A stretch of 64,000 nucleotides of DNA from an uncultured Fibrobacter sp. Lineage in GTDB: Bacteria; Fibrobacterota; Fibrobacteria; Fibrobacterales; Fibrobacteraceae. Both the position numbers and the translations under genes were made by a program. The stretch covers positions 62,001 through 126,000 of the forward strand of contig NZ_ONDD01000002.1 in the NCBI RefSeq assembly GCF_900316465.1, read 5' to 3'. The notes beneath the pieces are model-generated. The model was not told where the DNA came from, did not search any database, and saw only the letters and a program-made list of their open reading frames with translations. How positions within the stretch are numbered: position 1 is the stretch's first letter; each line of letters starts with the position of its first letter. Below are positions 49,272 to 58,400 of the stretch, piece by piece.

Positions 49272-50546
49272 ATGACAATTTCTTCAAATAACGGTTTCTT
49301 TGACAAGTTCGGCGGCAAGTATGTTGCTGAAATCATCCGCCGTCCGCTCGACGACCTCGAAGCGGCCTTCAACAAGTACATCCATGATCCGGAATTCCTC
49401 GAAGAGCTCCGAATCATCCAGCGTGACTACATTGGCCGCGAAACGCCGCTGTATTACGCTCCGACGGCAACGGAACTGTTGGGTGGCGCTCAGATCTACA
49501 TCAAGCTTGAAGGCCTTGCCAACACGGGTGCCCACAAGATCAACAACGCCATCGGTCAGTGCCTCTTGGCCAAGAAAATGGGCAAGACCCGCATCATCGC
49601 CGAAACGGGTGCCGGTCAGCACGGCCTTGCGACGGCTGCCGCTTGCGCCAAGCTCGGCCTCGAATGCGTGGTGTACATGGGTGAAGTCGATGTGCGCCGC
49701 CAGCAACCGAACGTGGCGACCATGGAAATGTATGGTGCCAAGGTCGTGCCGGTCACGAGCGGTGCCCGCACCCTTAAGGATGCCGTGAACGAAGCTATGC
49801 GCGACTGGGCTACGAATTTCAAGAACACGCACTATGTGCTCGGTTCTGCTCTCGGTCCGGCTCCGTTCCCGGATATCGTTCGTACTTTCCAGTCCATTAT
49901 CGGTGAAGAAGTCAAGCGTCAGGCCGCTGAACGTAACATTGATATCGCAGCCGTTGTCGCTTGCGTGGGTGGCGGTAGCAACTCTATCGGCGTGTTCACT
50001 CCGTTTATCGAAGACAAAAAGGTGCGCTTGATTGGTGCCGAAGCCGGTGGTATCGGCCCGAACAAGGGTGAAAACGCCGCTCGCATGACGGGTAACGCCA
50101 GCCGCGAAGGCATTCTGCAGGGTTACAAGAGCCGCTTCCTCATCGATGAAGACGGTCAGTCGCTGCCGACCCGTTCTATTTCGGCAGGCCTTGACTACAT
50201 GGGAATCGGCCCGCAGCTCGCTGCCCTCGGCGAATCGGGCCGCGTGGAATTCACGGCAATTCTTGACAAGGAGGCTCTCGAAGCGGTGAAGTTCTTTGCC
50301 CGCAACGAAGGCATTCTCTTTGCTCTCGAAAGCGCTCATGCTGGCGCCGCCGCCATGAAGATTGCGAAGGAACTTCCGAAGGACAAGGCGCTCGTCATCA
50401 ATATGAGTGGCCGCGGCGACAAGGACATCTTTATCACGAGTCCGGTGTTCCGCCCCGAAAAGTGGAAGGAATTCCTGAAGGCGGAACTTGTTCGCCTCGA
50501 AAACAACGAAGATATCCACGACGCCGAAATTATGACAAGGAAGTAA
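49272..50546 (+). CDS. trpB: tryptophan synthase beta subunit
   Basis: 424 residues, slightly longer than the usual 400. PLP lysine in NTGAHKINNAIGQ, catalytic Glu in AETGAGQHG, phosphate loop VGGGSNSIG, and a C-terminal NMSGRGDKD. It condenses indole with serine. It is the second half of the last trp step with TrpA, encoded 5 bp downstream, and is controlled by the attenuator. Confidence 0.97.
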   Translation: MTISSNNGFFDKFGGKYVAEIIRRPLDDLEAAFNKYIHDPEFLEELRIIQRDYIGRETPLYYAPTATELLGGAQIYIKLEGLANTGAHKINNAIGQCLLAKKMGKTRIIAETGAGQHGLATAAACAKLGLECVVYMGEVDVRRQQPNVATMEMYGAKVVPVTSGARTLKDAVNEAMRDWATNFKNTHYVLGSALGPAPFPDIVRTFQSIIGEEVKRQAAERNIDIAAVVACVGGGSNSIGVFTPFIEDKKVRLIGAEAGGIGPNKGENAARMTGNASREGILQGYKSRFLIDEDGQSLPTRSISAGLDYMGIGPQLAALGESGRVEFTAILDKEALEAVKFFARNEGILFALESAHAGAAAMKIAKELPKDKALVINMSGRGDKDIFITSPVFRPEKWKEFLKAELVRLENNEDIHDAEIMTRK

Positions 50547-50551
50547 TCACC

Positions 50552-51304
50552 ATGAATTTAATGTCTCATCTTATTGCGGGTTTTCCTGACGCAGAAACTT
50601 CTATCGCCATCGCCGACGCACTTGTGAAGGGTGGCGCAAATATCCTTGAAATTCAGCTTGCCTTCAGTGATCCGAGCGCCGACGGTCCGGCTATTCAGAC
50701 GGCATCGACCATTGCTCTTGACAAGGGGTACTCCACCAAGCAGGGCCTCGAAATCGTGAAGAAGATTCACGATCGTCACCCTGAAACGCCAATCTACATC
50801 ATGACTTATGGCTCGCTCGCCTTTACCCCCGGCGTCGAAAATTTCGTCAAGATGTGCAAGGACGTGGGCGTTTCCGCTTGCATCATTCCGGACTTGCCGT
50901 TCGACGGCGACGAAGGCCTGACCGAAGCTTGCAAGAAGCACGGCCTCGAAAACATTCCGGTGGCAGCACCTAGCATGACCAAGGAACGCCTCGAAACGAT
51001 GGCTTCCAAGGGTTTCAAGTACATCTACGCAGCACTCCGTGCGGGTACGACCGGTAGCGAAACGACGATTGACCAGGCAACGCTTGACTTTATCGATACT
51101 GTCGGTAAGGGTGGCGCCAAGGTACTCGGCGGCTTCGGTATCCGTAACGGCGAACAGTCCAAGGTGCTCAGCAAGCATGTGTACGCCGTGGTCGCGGGCT
51201 CCGTGTTCGTGAACCTCGTGCTCTCTAACGAAGACTCCGCCGAAGGCCGCAAAAAAGCCATCGCCGAAATCGAGGCGAAGGCTAAAGAAATTGCGGGGAA
51301 GTAA
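50552..51304 (+). CDS. trpA: tryptophan synthase alpha subunit
   Basis: 250 residues from MNLMSHLIAGFPDAE; a longer in-frame reading from 50462 overlaps trpB. LEIQLAFSDPSADGPAIQ carries the catalytic Glu (from ELGIPFSDPLADGP in E. coli) and the conserved Asp, though GIP is replaced by QLA. PAPSMTKERL-like VAAPSMTKERL and GFGIRNGEQ follow. It splits indole-3-glycerol phosphate to indole, passed to TrpB. No classical terminator; a palindromic repeat follows. Confidence 0.95.
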   Translation: MNLMSHLIAGFPDAETSIAIADALVKGGANILEIQLAFSDPSADGPAIQTASTIALDKGYSTKQGLEIVKKIHDRHPETPIYIMTYGSLAFTPGVENFVKMCKDVGVSACIIPDLPFDGDEGLTEACKKHGLENIPVAAPSMTKERLETMASKGFKYIYAALRAGTTGSETTIDQATLDFIDTVGKGGAKVLGGFGIRNGEQSKVLSKHVYAVVAGSVFVNLVLSNEDSAEGRKKAIAEIEAKAKEIAGK

Positions 51305-51310
51305 TCCGAG

Positions 51311-51341
51311 TGTCATCCCGGACTTGGTCCGGGATCATCCC
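51311..51341. repeat. REP-like palindrome between convergent genes
   Basis: TGTCATCCCGGAC-ttg-GTCCGGGAT, perfect 9-bp stem 51315-51335. It shares TGTCATnCC with three other elements at 51787, 52486 and 62799. It may stop transcription from both sides. Confidence 0.65.
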
Positions 51342-51656
51342 TTATTTCTTGAACTTAACGGCGGTTCCGTAGGCAATGATTTCTGCGGAGCCTGCCATCA
51401 CCGAGGCGGTTGCGAAGCGCACGTTCACGATGGCGTCTGCCCCAATCATTCCGGCCTGATTTTCCATACGTTCAATAGCAATGTTCCGAGCGTCGTTCAG
51501 CATTTCGGTATAACCGGCGATTTCGCCACCTACAAGTGTCTTGAGTCCTGCAAATACGTCGCGTACCACGTTCTTGCTAAAGACAACGCTCCCGCGCACC
51601 ATCTGAAGAGTTTCGATTTCCTTGCCGGTGATAAAGTCTGTTGTGTAGAGTTTCAT
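51342..51656 (-). CDS. UPF0145 (YbjQ-like, DUF74) protein
   Basis: 104 residues from MKLYTTDFITGKEIETLQM, behind GGAGA; a longer reading from 51728 adds an Arg-rich stretch outside the family. Family motifs: VRGSVVFSKNVVRDVFAG, VGGEIAGYTEML, ARNIAIERM and GADAIVNVRFATASV. A pentameric fold of unknown role, sometimes called a heavy-metal-binding domain. It is convergent to trpA. Confidence 0.88.
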   Translation of the reverse strand: MKLYTTDFITGKEIETLQMVRGSVVFSKNVVRDVFAGLKTLVGGEIAGYTEMLNDARNIAIERMENQAGMIGADAIVNVRFATASVMAGSAEIIAYGTAVKFKK

Positions 51657-51775
51657 ATGTTCTCCTTTTTTTTGTAATCGCGAATTTCGGCGTCGCTTCA
51701 AAATTACATAAATAAAACACCTAGCCAAAATAAAAGTGTCACTGATAAAAGCGAAAAAACAATTATCTAGGGACT

Positions 51776-51810
51776 TGAAAAAAGAAATGCCCCGTCAAGC
51801 GGGGCATGAC
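51776..51810 (-). terminator. intrinsic terminator of thrH (minus strand)
   Basis: ATGCCCCG (51787-51794) pairs with CGGGGCAT (51100-like arm at 51800-51807), loop of 5; on the minus strand TTTCTTTTTT follows. Belongs to the TGTCATnCC repeat family. The rest of 51660-51862 holds a second weak hairpin (GGGGATGC...CCCC) and no gene. Confidence 0.85.
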
Positions 51811-51862
51811 AACAGGGCTAGGCTGCAGGCAGGGGATGCTTCCCCCTTTTTCTTTTTGATAA

Positions 51863-52480
51863 TTACAGCGTTGCCTGGAACTGGTGGAACTTTTCCAGGA
51901 GTTCGGCGTAGGTCTTGGTGGCTTCGAGCTGCGGGAACTGGGCGACGATGGAATCCGGGGCGCAGAAGAAGCAGCCCTTGTCGGCCTGCTTGAGCATGCC
52001 CGTGTCGTTGAAGGAATCGCCCGAGGCAAACACCTTGAAGTTCAGGTCCTGCAGGTGCTTCACGACTTTTGTCTTCTGGTCGTTAAGGCGCAGGTGGTAG
52101 CCCTTGATCATGTCGTTTTCGACTTCCAGGTTGTGGCAGAAGATCGTCGGGAATCCGAGATTCTTCATGATGGGGTAGGCGAATTCCTGGAAAGTGTCCG
52201 AAAGAATGATCACCTGGGCTTCGTCGCGGAGTTTGTCCATAAAGTCGCGGGCGCCGTCGAGGAGTCCGAGGTTTGCGATCACGTTCTGGATGTCCGAAAG
52301 CTTGATGTTTTCGCGTTCCAAAATCTTGATGCGGCCCTTCATGAGCACGTCGTAGTCGGGAATGTCGCGCGTAGTCAGGCGCAGGTCCTTGATGCCGGTC
52401 TTTTCGGCGACGGCGATCCAGATTTCAGGGGCGAGGACACCTTCAAGGTCCAGGGTAACGACACATTGCTTTGTGAACAT
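51863..52480 (-). CDS. thrH: ThrH-like phosphoserine phosphatase / homoserine phosphotransferase
   Basis: 205 residues of the HAD superfamily. Motif I is CVVTLDLEGVLAPEIW, the ThrH version (LDLEG) of DxDxT; motif II is VIILSDTFQEF and motif III/IV are KTKVVKHL and ASGDSFNDTGML. Pseudomonas ThrH dephosphorylates phosphoserine and can transfer phosphate to homoserine; which applies here is unknown. It lies in a minus-strand pair with hslO, 40 bp apart. Confidence 0.9.
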   Translation of the reverse strand: MFTKQCVVTLDLEGVLAPEIWIAVAEKTGIKDLRLTTRDIPDYDVLMKGRIKILERENIKLSDIQNVIANLGLLDGARDFMDKLRDEAQVIILSDTFQEFAYPIMKNLGFPTIFCHNLEVENDMIKGYHLRLNDQKTKVVKHLQDLNFKVFASGDSFNDTGMLKQADKGCFFCAPDSIVAQFPQLEATKTYAELLEKFHQFQATL

Positions 52481-52485
52481 ACTAA

Positions 52486-52512
52486 TGTCATCCCCGCGAA
52501 GGCGGGGATCTC
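52486..52512. repeat. REP-like palindrome between thrH and hslO
   Basis: TGTCATCCCCGC-gaag-GCGGGGAT (stem 52490-52497 with 52502-52509). Same family as the repeat after trpA. Confidence 0.6.
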
Positions 52513-52520
52513 CTTAACGT

Positions 52521-53399
52521 TTATTTCTTTCGTTCCTTAATAATTTCTCTTAAATCCGCAATCGTAATCTGGTACGGGGTGCGGCAGAAGTCGCAAATCA
52601 CTTCGAGGTCCTTGCCTTCTTTTTCGAGATCCTGCAAGTCCTTGAGCGGGAGTGTGGCAAGCGTTGCCACGGTGCGTTCGCGGCTGCAGGGGCAGTAGGC
52701 CTTCGGGTCGATTTCTTTCACGATATCGATTTCGTAGGGGCCGCGCAGCTGGTCCAGGAGCTCGTCCAGGTCAAAGCCTTCGGGCGTGTTCATGTCGCAG
52801 AACTTCGGCAAGTTCTGGATGATGACTTCGATTAGGTTGATGTCCTTGTCTTCGAGGTCGGGGAAGGCTTCGATGTAGAAACCGGCGGCGTAGTCGAGCT
52901 TGCTCGGGTCTTCTTTGTTGAAGGCGGCTTCGATGCCCACGGCCGAGCGGATCTGTTCGGACTGCAAAAGGTAGGTGGCGAGGTTCTGGCCCATCGATAC
53001 GGCGGGAGCCTCGATAATGCTTTCATGGACGCGCTTGCCCTGTTCGTTCAGTTTGACGACGCGGACGCTCTGCGGAATCAGGGCGGGTTCGTTACCGCCA
53101 ACAGCCTGGAGTTCCGGCTGCGGAATCATGGCGCGCACCAGGCCTTGCGGCGTGGAGTCCGACTGCACCAGCGTGATTTCGCCCGAGAAACGGGTGGTAA
53201 AGCTCACTGTGCCTGGGAACTTGAGCGAAGCGCTCAAGAAAATGCTTGCGATGGAGTTTTCGGCCAAGAGCTTGAGGGCGAAACCCTGTGCGTTATGCTT
53301 TTTGCCGATTTCGTTCATCGTCGCGGTCAAGTCGACGACAATCAGGCGGAAGGGCGTCTTCTTGCCCGTAGCGCGGATAATGCGGTCCTTGAAATTCAT
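52521..53399 (-). CDS. hslO: Hsp33 redox-regulated chaperone
   Basis: 292 residues, usual length. The N-terminal domain has IRIVVDLT-like RLIVVDLTATMNEIGKKH and LFSGEITL-like RFSGEITLVQSD; the C-terminal redox switch has CPCSRERT (Cys-x-Cys) near 238 and VICDFCRTPY (CxxC) near 270, which bind zinc when reduced. Oxidative stress releases zinc and activates holding of unfolded proteins. Confidence 0.93.
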   Translation of the reverse strand: MNFKDRIIRATGKKTPFRLIVVDLTATMNEIGKKHNAQGFALKLLAENSIASIFLSASLKFPGTVSFTTRFSGEITLVQSDSTPQGLVRAMIPQPELQAVGGNEPALIPQSVRVVKLNEQGKRVHESIIEAPAVSMGQNLATYLLQSEQIRSAVGIEAAFNKEDPSKLDYAAGFYIEAFPDLEDKDINLIEVIIQNLPKFCDMNTPEGFDLDELLDQLRGPYEIDIVKEIDPKAYCPCSRERTVATLATLPLKDLQDLEKEGKDLEVICDFCRTPYQITIADLREIIKERKK

Positions 53400-53499
53400 A
53401 GCCCAAATTTAGTAAAATGAAAAAAAGTGAATCCTTTTCTGTTAAATAATATTATCTTTATGGGTGTATTCGTGTATTTAATGGAGGGTGGCATCATTT

Positions 53500-53994
53500 A
53501 TGCGTTTTTGGACCAAAAAGAGCATTTCTCCTGAAGTGCGCCGTCGCAAAGCCGGTTTCGGAATTGTTGAAATTCTGATTTCTTCGCTGGTTTTGGGTTT
53601 TATGATTGTTGCCTTGAACTTGCTGCAAACCAGCAATAGAGACTCGATTATCCGCATTCGCTCCCGCGATGGAGCGGTGGCAGTTGCTCAAGAAGTCCTT
53701 GATTCCTTGTCTGCCGTAGGGGTGCCCTCTTTGCAGATGCCTACTAGCGGAAATAAGATTGTTCTCCATAAAACCCGTCAGTGGGATGGTAAACCGGGGG
53801 CATCTTCGGGCCATAAAATGACCGTTGATTATACGGTCCGTTTGGGTATATCTAACGATGCGGATTATCAAGAGAGTAACGCTTCTTATTACCACACGAC
53901 CCAGCATGTTTATGCCAAAAAAGTGGATATAGAAGTGGAGTGGACCTATAAAGGCACTCCGCACTCAATAAATATGTCCACAATCCTGCGATAG
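53500..53994 (+). CDS. minor pseudopilin (PilV-like) with prepilin signal
   Basis: 164 residues from ATG 53500; a GTG at 53488 is too close to the GGAGGG site at 53483-53488. A charged N-terminus of about 20 residues (KKSISPEVRRRKAG) precedes the prepilin core GFGIVEILISSLVLGFMIVA with Glu at +5 of the processed Phe. The rest is a small beta-rich domain (KIVLHKTRQWDGKPG). First of three pilin-related genes in a low-GC block. Confidence 0.8.
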   Translation: MRFWTKKSISPEVRRRKAGFGIVEILISSLVLGFMIVALNLLQTSNRDSIIRIRSRDGAVAVAQEVLDSLSAVGVPSLQMPTSGNKIVLHKTRQWDGKPGASSGHKMTVDYTVRLGISNDADYQESNASYYHTTQHVYAKKVDIEVEWTYKGTPHSINMSTILR

Positions 53995-54110
53995 AAACCC
54001 CGTTTTTGGGCTTTTTCGTCGTTTTTTGAGCCATTAATGTAAAAAAAGATTATATTAATTACTGCACGGAATACTATTGTCGGTAGTCTGGTTTTCATGG
54101 TAAGAAGGAC

Positions 54111-55466
54111 ATGAAAAATATATTGATTAAAAATAGCTGCAAGAAGGGTGGTTTTACTCTCATTGAACTCATGGTGTATATGGCACTGTTGGGTATAATT
54201 GTGGTTATTGCAGGCCAAGTTTTTAGTGATAGCACCAAGTTTAGAGTTCGCTCAGAAGGTATGATTCGCTCCAACGCGATTGCAAGCGATGTGGCCTTCT
54301 ATTTATTAGACGATATCGGTCAGACGGGCGCAAAAAGTGCTAAAGATGCAGCAGGGTCTTTCTTTAAGAAGGATGCCGTTTATATGGATGTGACTGCTGG
54401 GGACGAAGATTATTCTTCGTTTAGAATAGCTAGGTCTTGCGGTACTTGTAACACGGACACTTTGACGGTACGCCGTGTTCGCTATGACGATGATGGCCAG
54501 TTTAAGGCGGTTGAAGAGGTAAAGTGGTTTACCGAAGGAAAAAAACTGTACCGTTTTTGCCATACGGTACCTAATACGTCTTCGACTGCGTCGAGTGATT
54601 GCCCAAGCGATGATGATGATCCAGAACGCGTAGAAGTTGCAGACTTTATCGATACCTTTAAGGTTATTCCTGCAAAGCCGAGAGTCGTGTCTACAGTGGA
54701 TAAATCATCGGAGGAACTTTCTTACTTGTTGCCGAGTACAGATGCCTCAGTGAAAGCGTTTAGATTTGTCCCGCGTTATGGTGAAGAGTATTTTGAAATG
54801 CTGGCTGTTGATCCTGCTGCAGGTGGGGAGGCGGTAGCCTTGTCGGGCTTTGCCACGAATTACGATTACGATAATCATGAACCTGTTTCTGCAGGGCAAA
54901 GGGCAAACCAGGTGTTTGTGGCCGAAAGTGATGGTTCCACGGGAACTTGGAAAACGTTGTGTAAAAAGGTGACGCTGGAGCCCCAAGTGGAATACGAAAT
55001 CTCGTTCAAAGTGCCGTATGACAACAATGAAAGCAGAATGTTCTGCCCTGGCCGCGATTATGCCTCGGTGGGCTTTAGAAATTTGGATGGCGCCAAGTTT
55101 GCTGGTCTAGATGACTTTAACTTTTTTATGCCGGCTTCTACGACTGAACCGCCTGAACGAACGTTCCGCTTTTCTGTAAAGACTCAAGCGGCCGATGCTT
55201 GCATGGCGTTTACCTTTGCAAGCTATTCTCCCATTGCTGCCTCGGGAACAGTGACCTTCCGTGAAGTTGCTTTGAAAAAGGTGGAATCTTCCAACTTTGA
55301 TTTTTCCGATGAAAACTACTATCCTGATGATCCTAATCATACTGAGTTCAAGAAGGACAAAAAGAATATTAAGGGGTTGCTGCTTAAGGTGGTGGCAAAA
55401 CGTCATGGAGAGGGTTCTACGATTCGACAAGTTATTCCAATCCCAAGTAATGGTCTTACGGACTAA
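54111..55466 (+). CDS. minor pseudopilin (PilW-like), 451 residues
   Basis: The N-terminus KKGGFTLIELMVYMALLGII is a textbook prepilin cleavage site (G/FTLIE) followed by a hydrophobic helix. The long C-terminal part has several Cys (ARSCGTCNTDTL, YRFCHTVPN) and a beta-sandwich-like region with VEYEISFKVPYDNNES and FRFSVKTQAADAC (about 300-380), which resembles carbohydrate-binding jelly-rolls in pattern only. 451 residues is long for PilW. Terminator-like and promoter-like sequences (TATATT near 54051) precede it. Confidence 0.82.
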   Translation: MKNILIKNSCKKGGFTLIELMVYMALLGIIVVIAGQVFSDSTKFRVRSEGMIRSNAIASDVAFYLLDDIGQTGAKSAKDAAGSFFKKDAVYMDVTAGDEDYSSFRIARSCGTCNTDTLTVRRVRYDDDGQFKAVEEVKWFTEGKKLYRFCHTVPNTSSTASSDCPSDDDDPERVEVADFIDTFKVIPAKPRVVSTVDKSSEELSYLLPSTDASVKAFRFVPRYGEEYFEMLAVDPAAGGEAVALSGFATNYDYDNHEPVSAGQRANQVFVAESDGSTGTWKTLCKKVTLEPQVEYEISFKVPYDNNESRMFCPGRDYASVGFRNLDGAKFAGLDDFNFFMPASTTEPPERTFRFSVKTQAADACMAFTFASYSPIAASGTVTFREVALKKVESSNFDFSDENYYPDDPNHTEFKKDKKNIKGLLLKVVAKRHGEGSTIRQVIPIPSNGLTD

Positions 55467-55477
55467 GGGGGGCAGAT

Positions 55478-58400
55478 ATGTTTAATAAGAAGGGTGTATC
55501 GCTTGTTACCGTGTTGCTGTTTATGTTGATAGCAACGATTGCCGCTACGGCTACGTATAAGTGGCTTTCGTCGGCACAAGGCTCCAGCGCAAGCCGAATG
55601 AATGTGGCCGAAGCACAACAGGCTTCAAAGGCCGGCTTGGATGCCGTTCGCGCATGGATGACTTACCATGCGAACGATGTGGGTGCGGTGATTCGTCAAT
55701 ACATTGATGGTGGAAAAAAGCCAGTCAGGTTGGATGCTGTTGTAAAGGCATTCGGTTCTCATAAGCAAGATTACTCGGTGTGGCTCACTGGAGCCGATGT
55801 GGCTGCAGCTCCTTATCGCCTAAAGATTACTTCTGTCGGTACGGCCCGTGGTGGCGCTGCGACGTATAGCGAAAACTCCATTTTAAAGGTAAATGGCTTG
55901 TATCGAGTGAAAATTCCTGAAAAGCTAATGGGCCTCCATTTTAACGATCCTTTTGCGGGTGGACATGCCGGTATTACCAGTAATGATTTTTTGCAATCGG
56001 GTTTGATTACGGGGGATTTTTCAGCCAATAACACTCCTGTAATTGACTCAAAAATGGTTATTACAGGCGATGCTGTATATGGTGGTGATATTACTCATGG
56101 AGGAGATGTTTATATCGGCGAAAATATTACGGCTCCGGCAGCCATCACTATCGGTAGTAATAATCCTCATATTCTTGATACTTTGGTTGCTTATGTGGGT
56201 GGAAACATAACATGTGCAAGTGGTCAACCTATAACCGTGTATGGAGACTTGTATATTGGAGGATCTGTCAGTGGTTGTAATATAGATGTTAAAGGCAACT
56301 TGACTGTGGCTGGCAATTTGCAGGTCGCTGCGAATAGTAACAGTGCTTATATTTCGGTAGATGGAAATATGGTTTTTACTGAGACTGGCTCGCTGGATTA
56401 TAATTTAGATGGAACCAGTTTTAATCGGTATTCTTCAATAACCGTTGGAGGCAATCTTTATCTGCCGAAAACGATTGAAGCGCATTGCACTGCAGGCGGA
56501 CAATGTGGTGATTTGGATAAGGATAAGAAGATTGAAGTCGCTGGTAAGGTTTATCAATACAGTGGGACGACTTACTATAAAATTTTGTATCAGAATTCTG
56601 ATGAATCTGAAGTAGGCATATATAAGAATACAACGGTACAAAATTCCATTTACGATAGTGATGATTACAATAAAAAACATCGAATTGCCAGTATTTCAGC
56701 ATCGTCTTTTGAAACCCAAACAATAAGCAGCTGGGACAAAGATGATGATGTCTTGAAAAATGTTAGTGGCAAATATTGGACTAAAATTGAAAAGATGAAT
56801 GCTTATGGCAGGCTTATTGTCGATGACGCCATTCCTCAACCGTTGTTAGTGGATCATGAAAATGCTTGGAAAGCACAAGTGGCTAATGAACACTGTGCAG
56901 GAATCGATGATGATGGCGACTTTTATATGGACGATGCTGCTATTGATGCCTTGAATCTCTGCTATACGACAGTTTCGCAGTCACAACTTTACAATGGTTT
57001 TTTGGTTATTAGATGGAATAATACTGATAACAAGCATTCTACCCATACTTTAGATCACAAATTTGTTCTCTATTCTACTGAAGTACTTGAAAATAACCCT
57101 GTTTTGCCAGCAACTTCTGCTAATGGCATGGTTTTCTTGTATTTGGAACAAGGTGCGGGGCGAACGTATGCAGATGGTGGTGATCACAATTATGTGGTAA
57201 TTTCAAGGGGTGATATTGAAGAAATCAATGGCTTGATACTAAATGGAACCATGATTCTTGAACAAGGTAGTAGTTTGCTTAAGACACAAGGGGGAACTCG
57301 GTTGGAGTTTGATCAAAAAGTTGTCTCTACAATGATTTCGGCCGGTTTGATTAGGGAAAATCCTGAATTCACGAGACTTGTGGATCCTACAGCCGAACCC
57401 GCTGCGGCGGCTGCGGGTAATGGTGGTGTTTATGATGATTATTATGTGTCAACAGCTCCGCAATTGAATATTACTCTTGAATCGCAGTATAAGAACAAAG
57501 AAATTGACCCGGCAACTCTTGATGAATCCAAGAGAACCGATATTCAGGCCTCTCTTCTCGTGATGCCTCGTATTATTTATGTGACGCAGGACCTTGTCGG
57601 TAAATTGTCTGATTATTACAATGTTTTGCGCTTGAACAAGGCTGTATACAATGGCGAAGGTGCTGTCGCTTGTGCCCCGGCGGGCTTGTCTCCTGTGTTG
57701 ACGTATGACGGAACGGTTATGGTTCCAGAAGAAATCTATACCTGTAATTACCAATCTGAGTATGGAGACAATCCGTTCTACGTTGTTGTTAGCGGAAGGA
57801 GAGGACAAACTCCGGCGGTATCCTTCGAAGAACCGAATTGGGCTCAAATTTCTGCAGGCGGTAGCCCCGCTACAATCAATATGCGCGTACAGCAGGCTAC
57901 TGGCTCAGCAACAATGTACGTTGGTGTCAATGTCTATAATTTGCCGGAATCTTGGACCCTTTATGCAGAGCCTGGCGTTGTGCCTCAAGCGGTGACCTCT
58001 GGTGTAGATGGTATGAGGTCTTACCTTGTAACGTTTAATGCGACGAATGCCACAAAGCCATTGTTCAAAATTTCGGCACCGGCTAATGCAGAGGCGGCTA
58101 CGGTTCATTTTGAACTTGCTGAGCCTTTGAGCGGTTGTGTTGTGGGTTCCCCTGCAACTTACGAGGTCTCCGTTTCTGGTTCTGCAACAATCAATCGTGT
58201 TGCTATTCCGGCAACATATTGCGCAGGTACGGGACATGCTAATATTACGGGGTCTGATAATAATTCTTATAATTGTGCTTCCGTTGCTAGCCTCGATTGG
58301 CCTAACTGTGGCTCATTGCAGACGGGTGTTTGGGTGTACCCGTATTGTAATTCCTTGACAACAGTTACAGACAATAGTTCTTGGACTTGCGGAACGAATT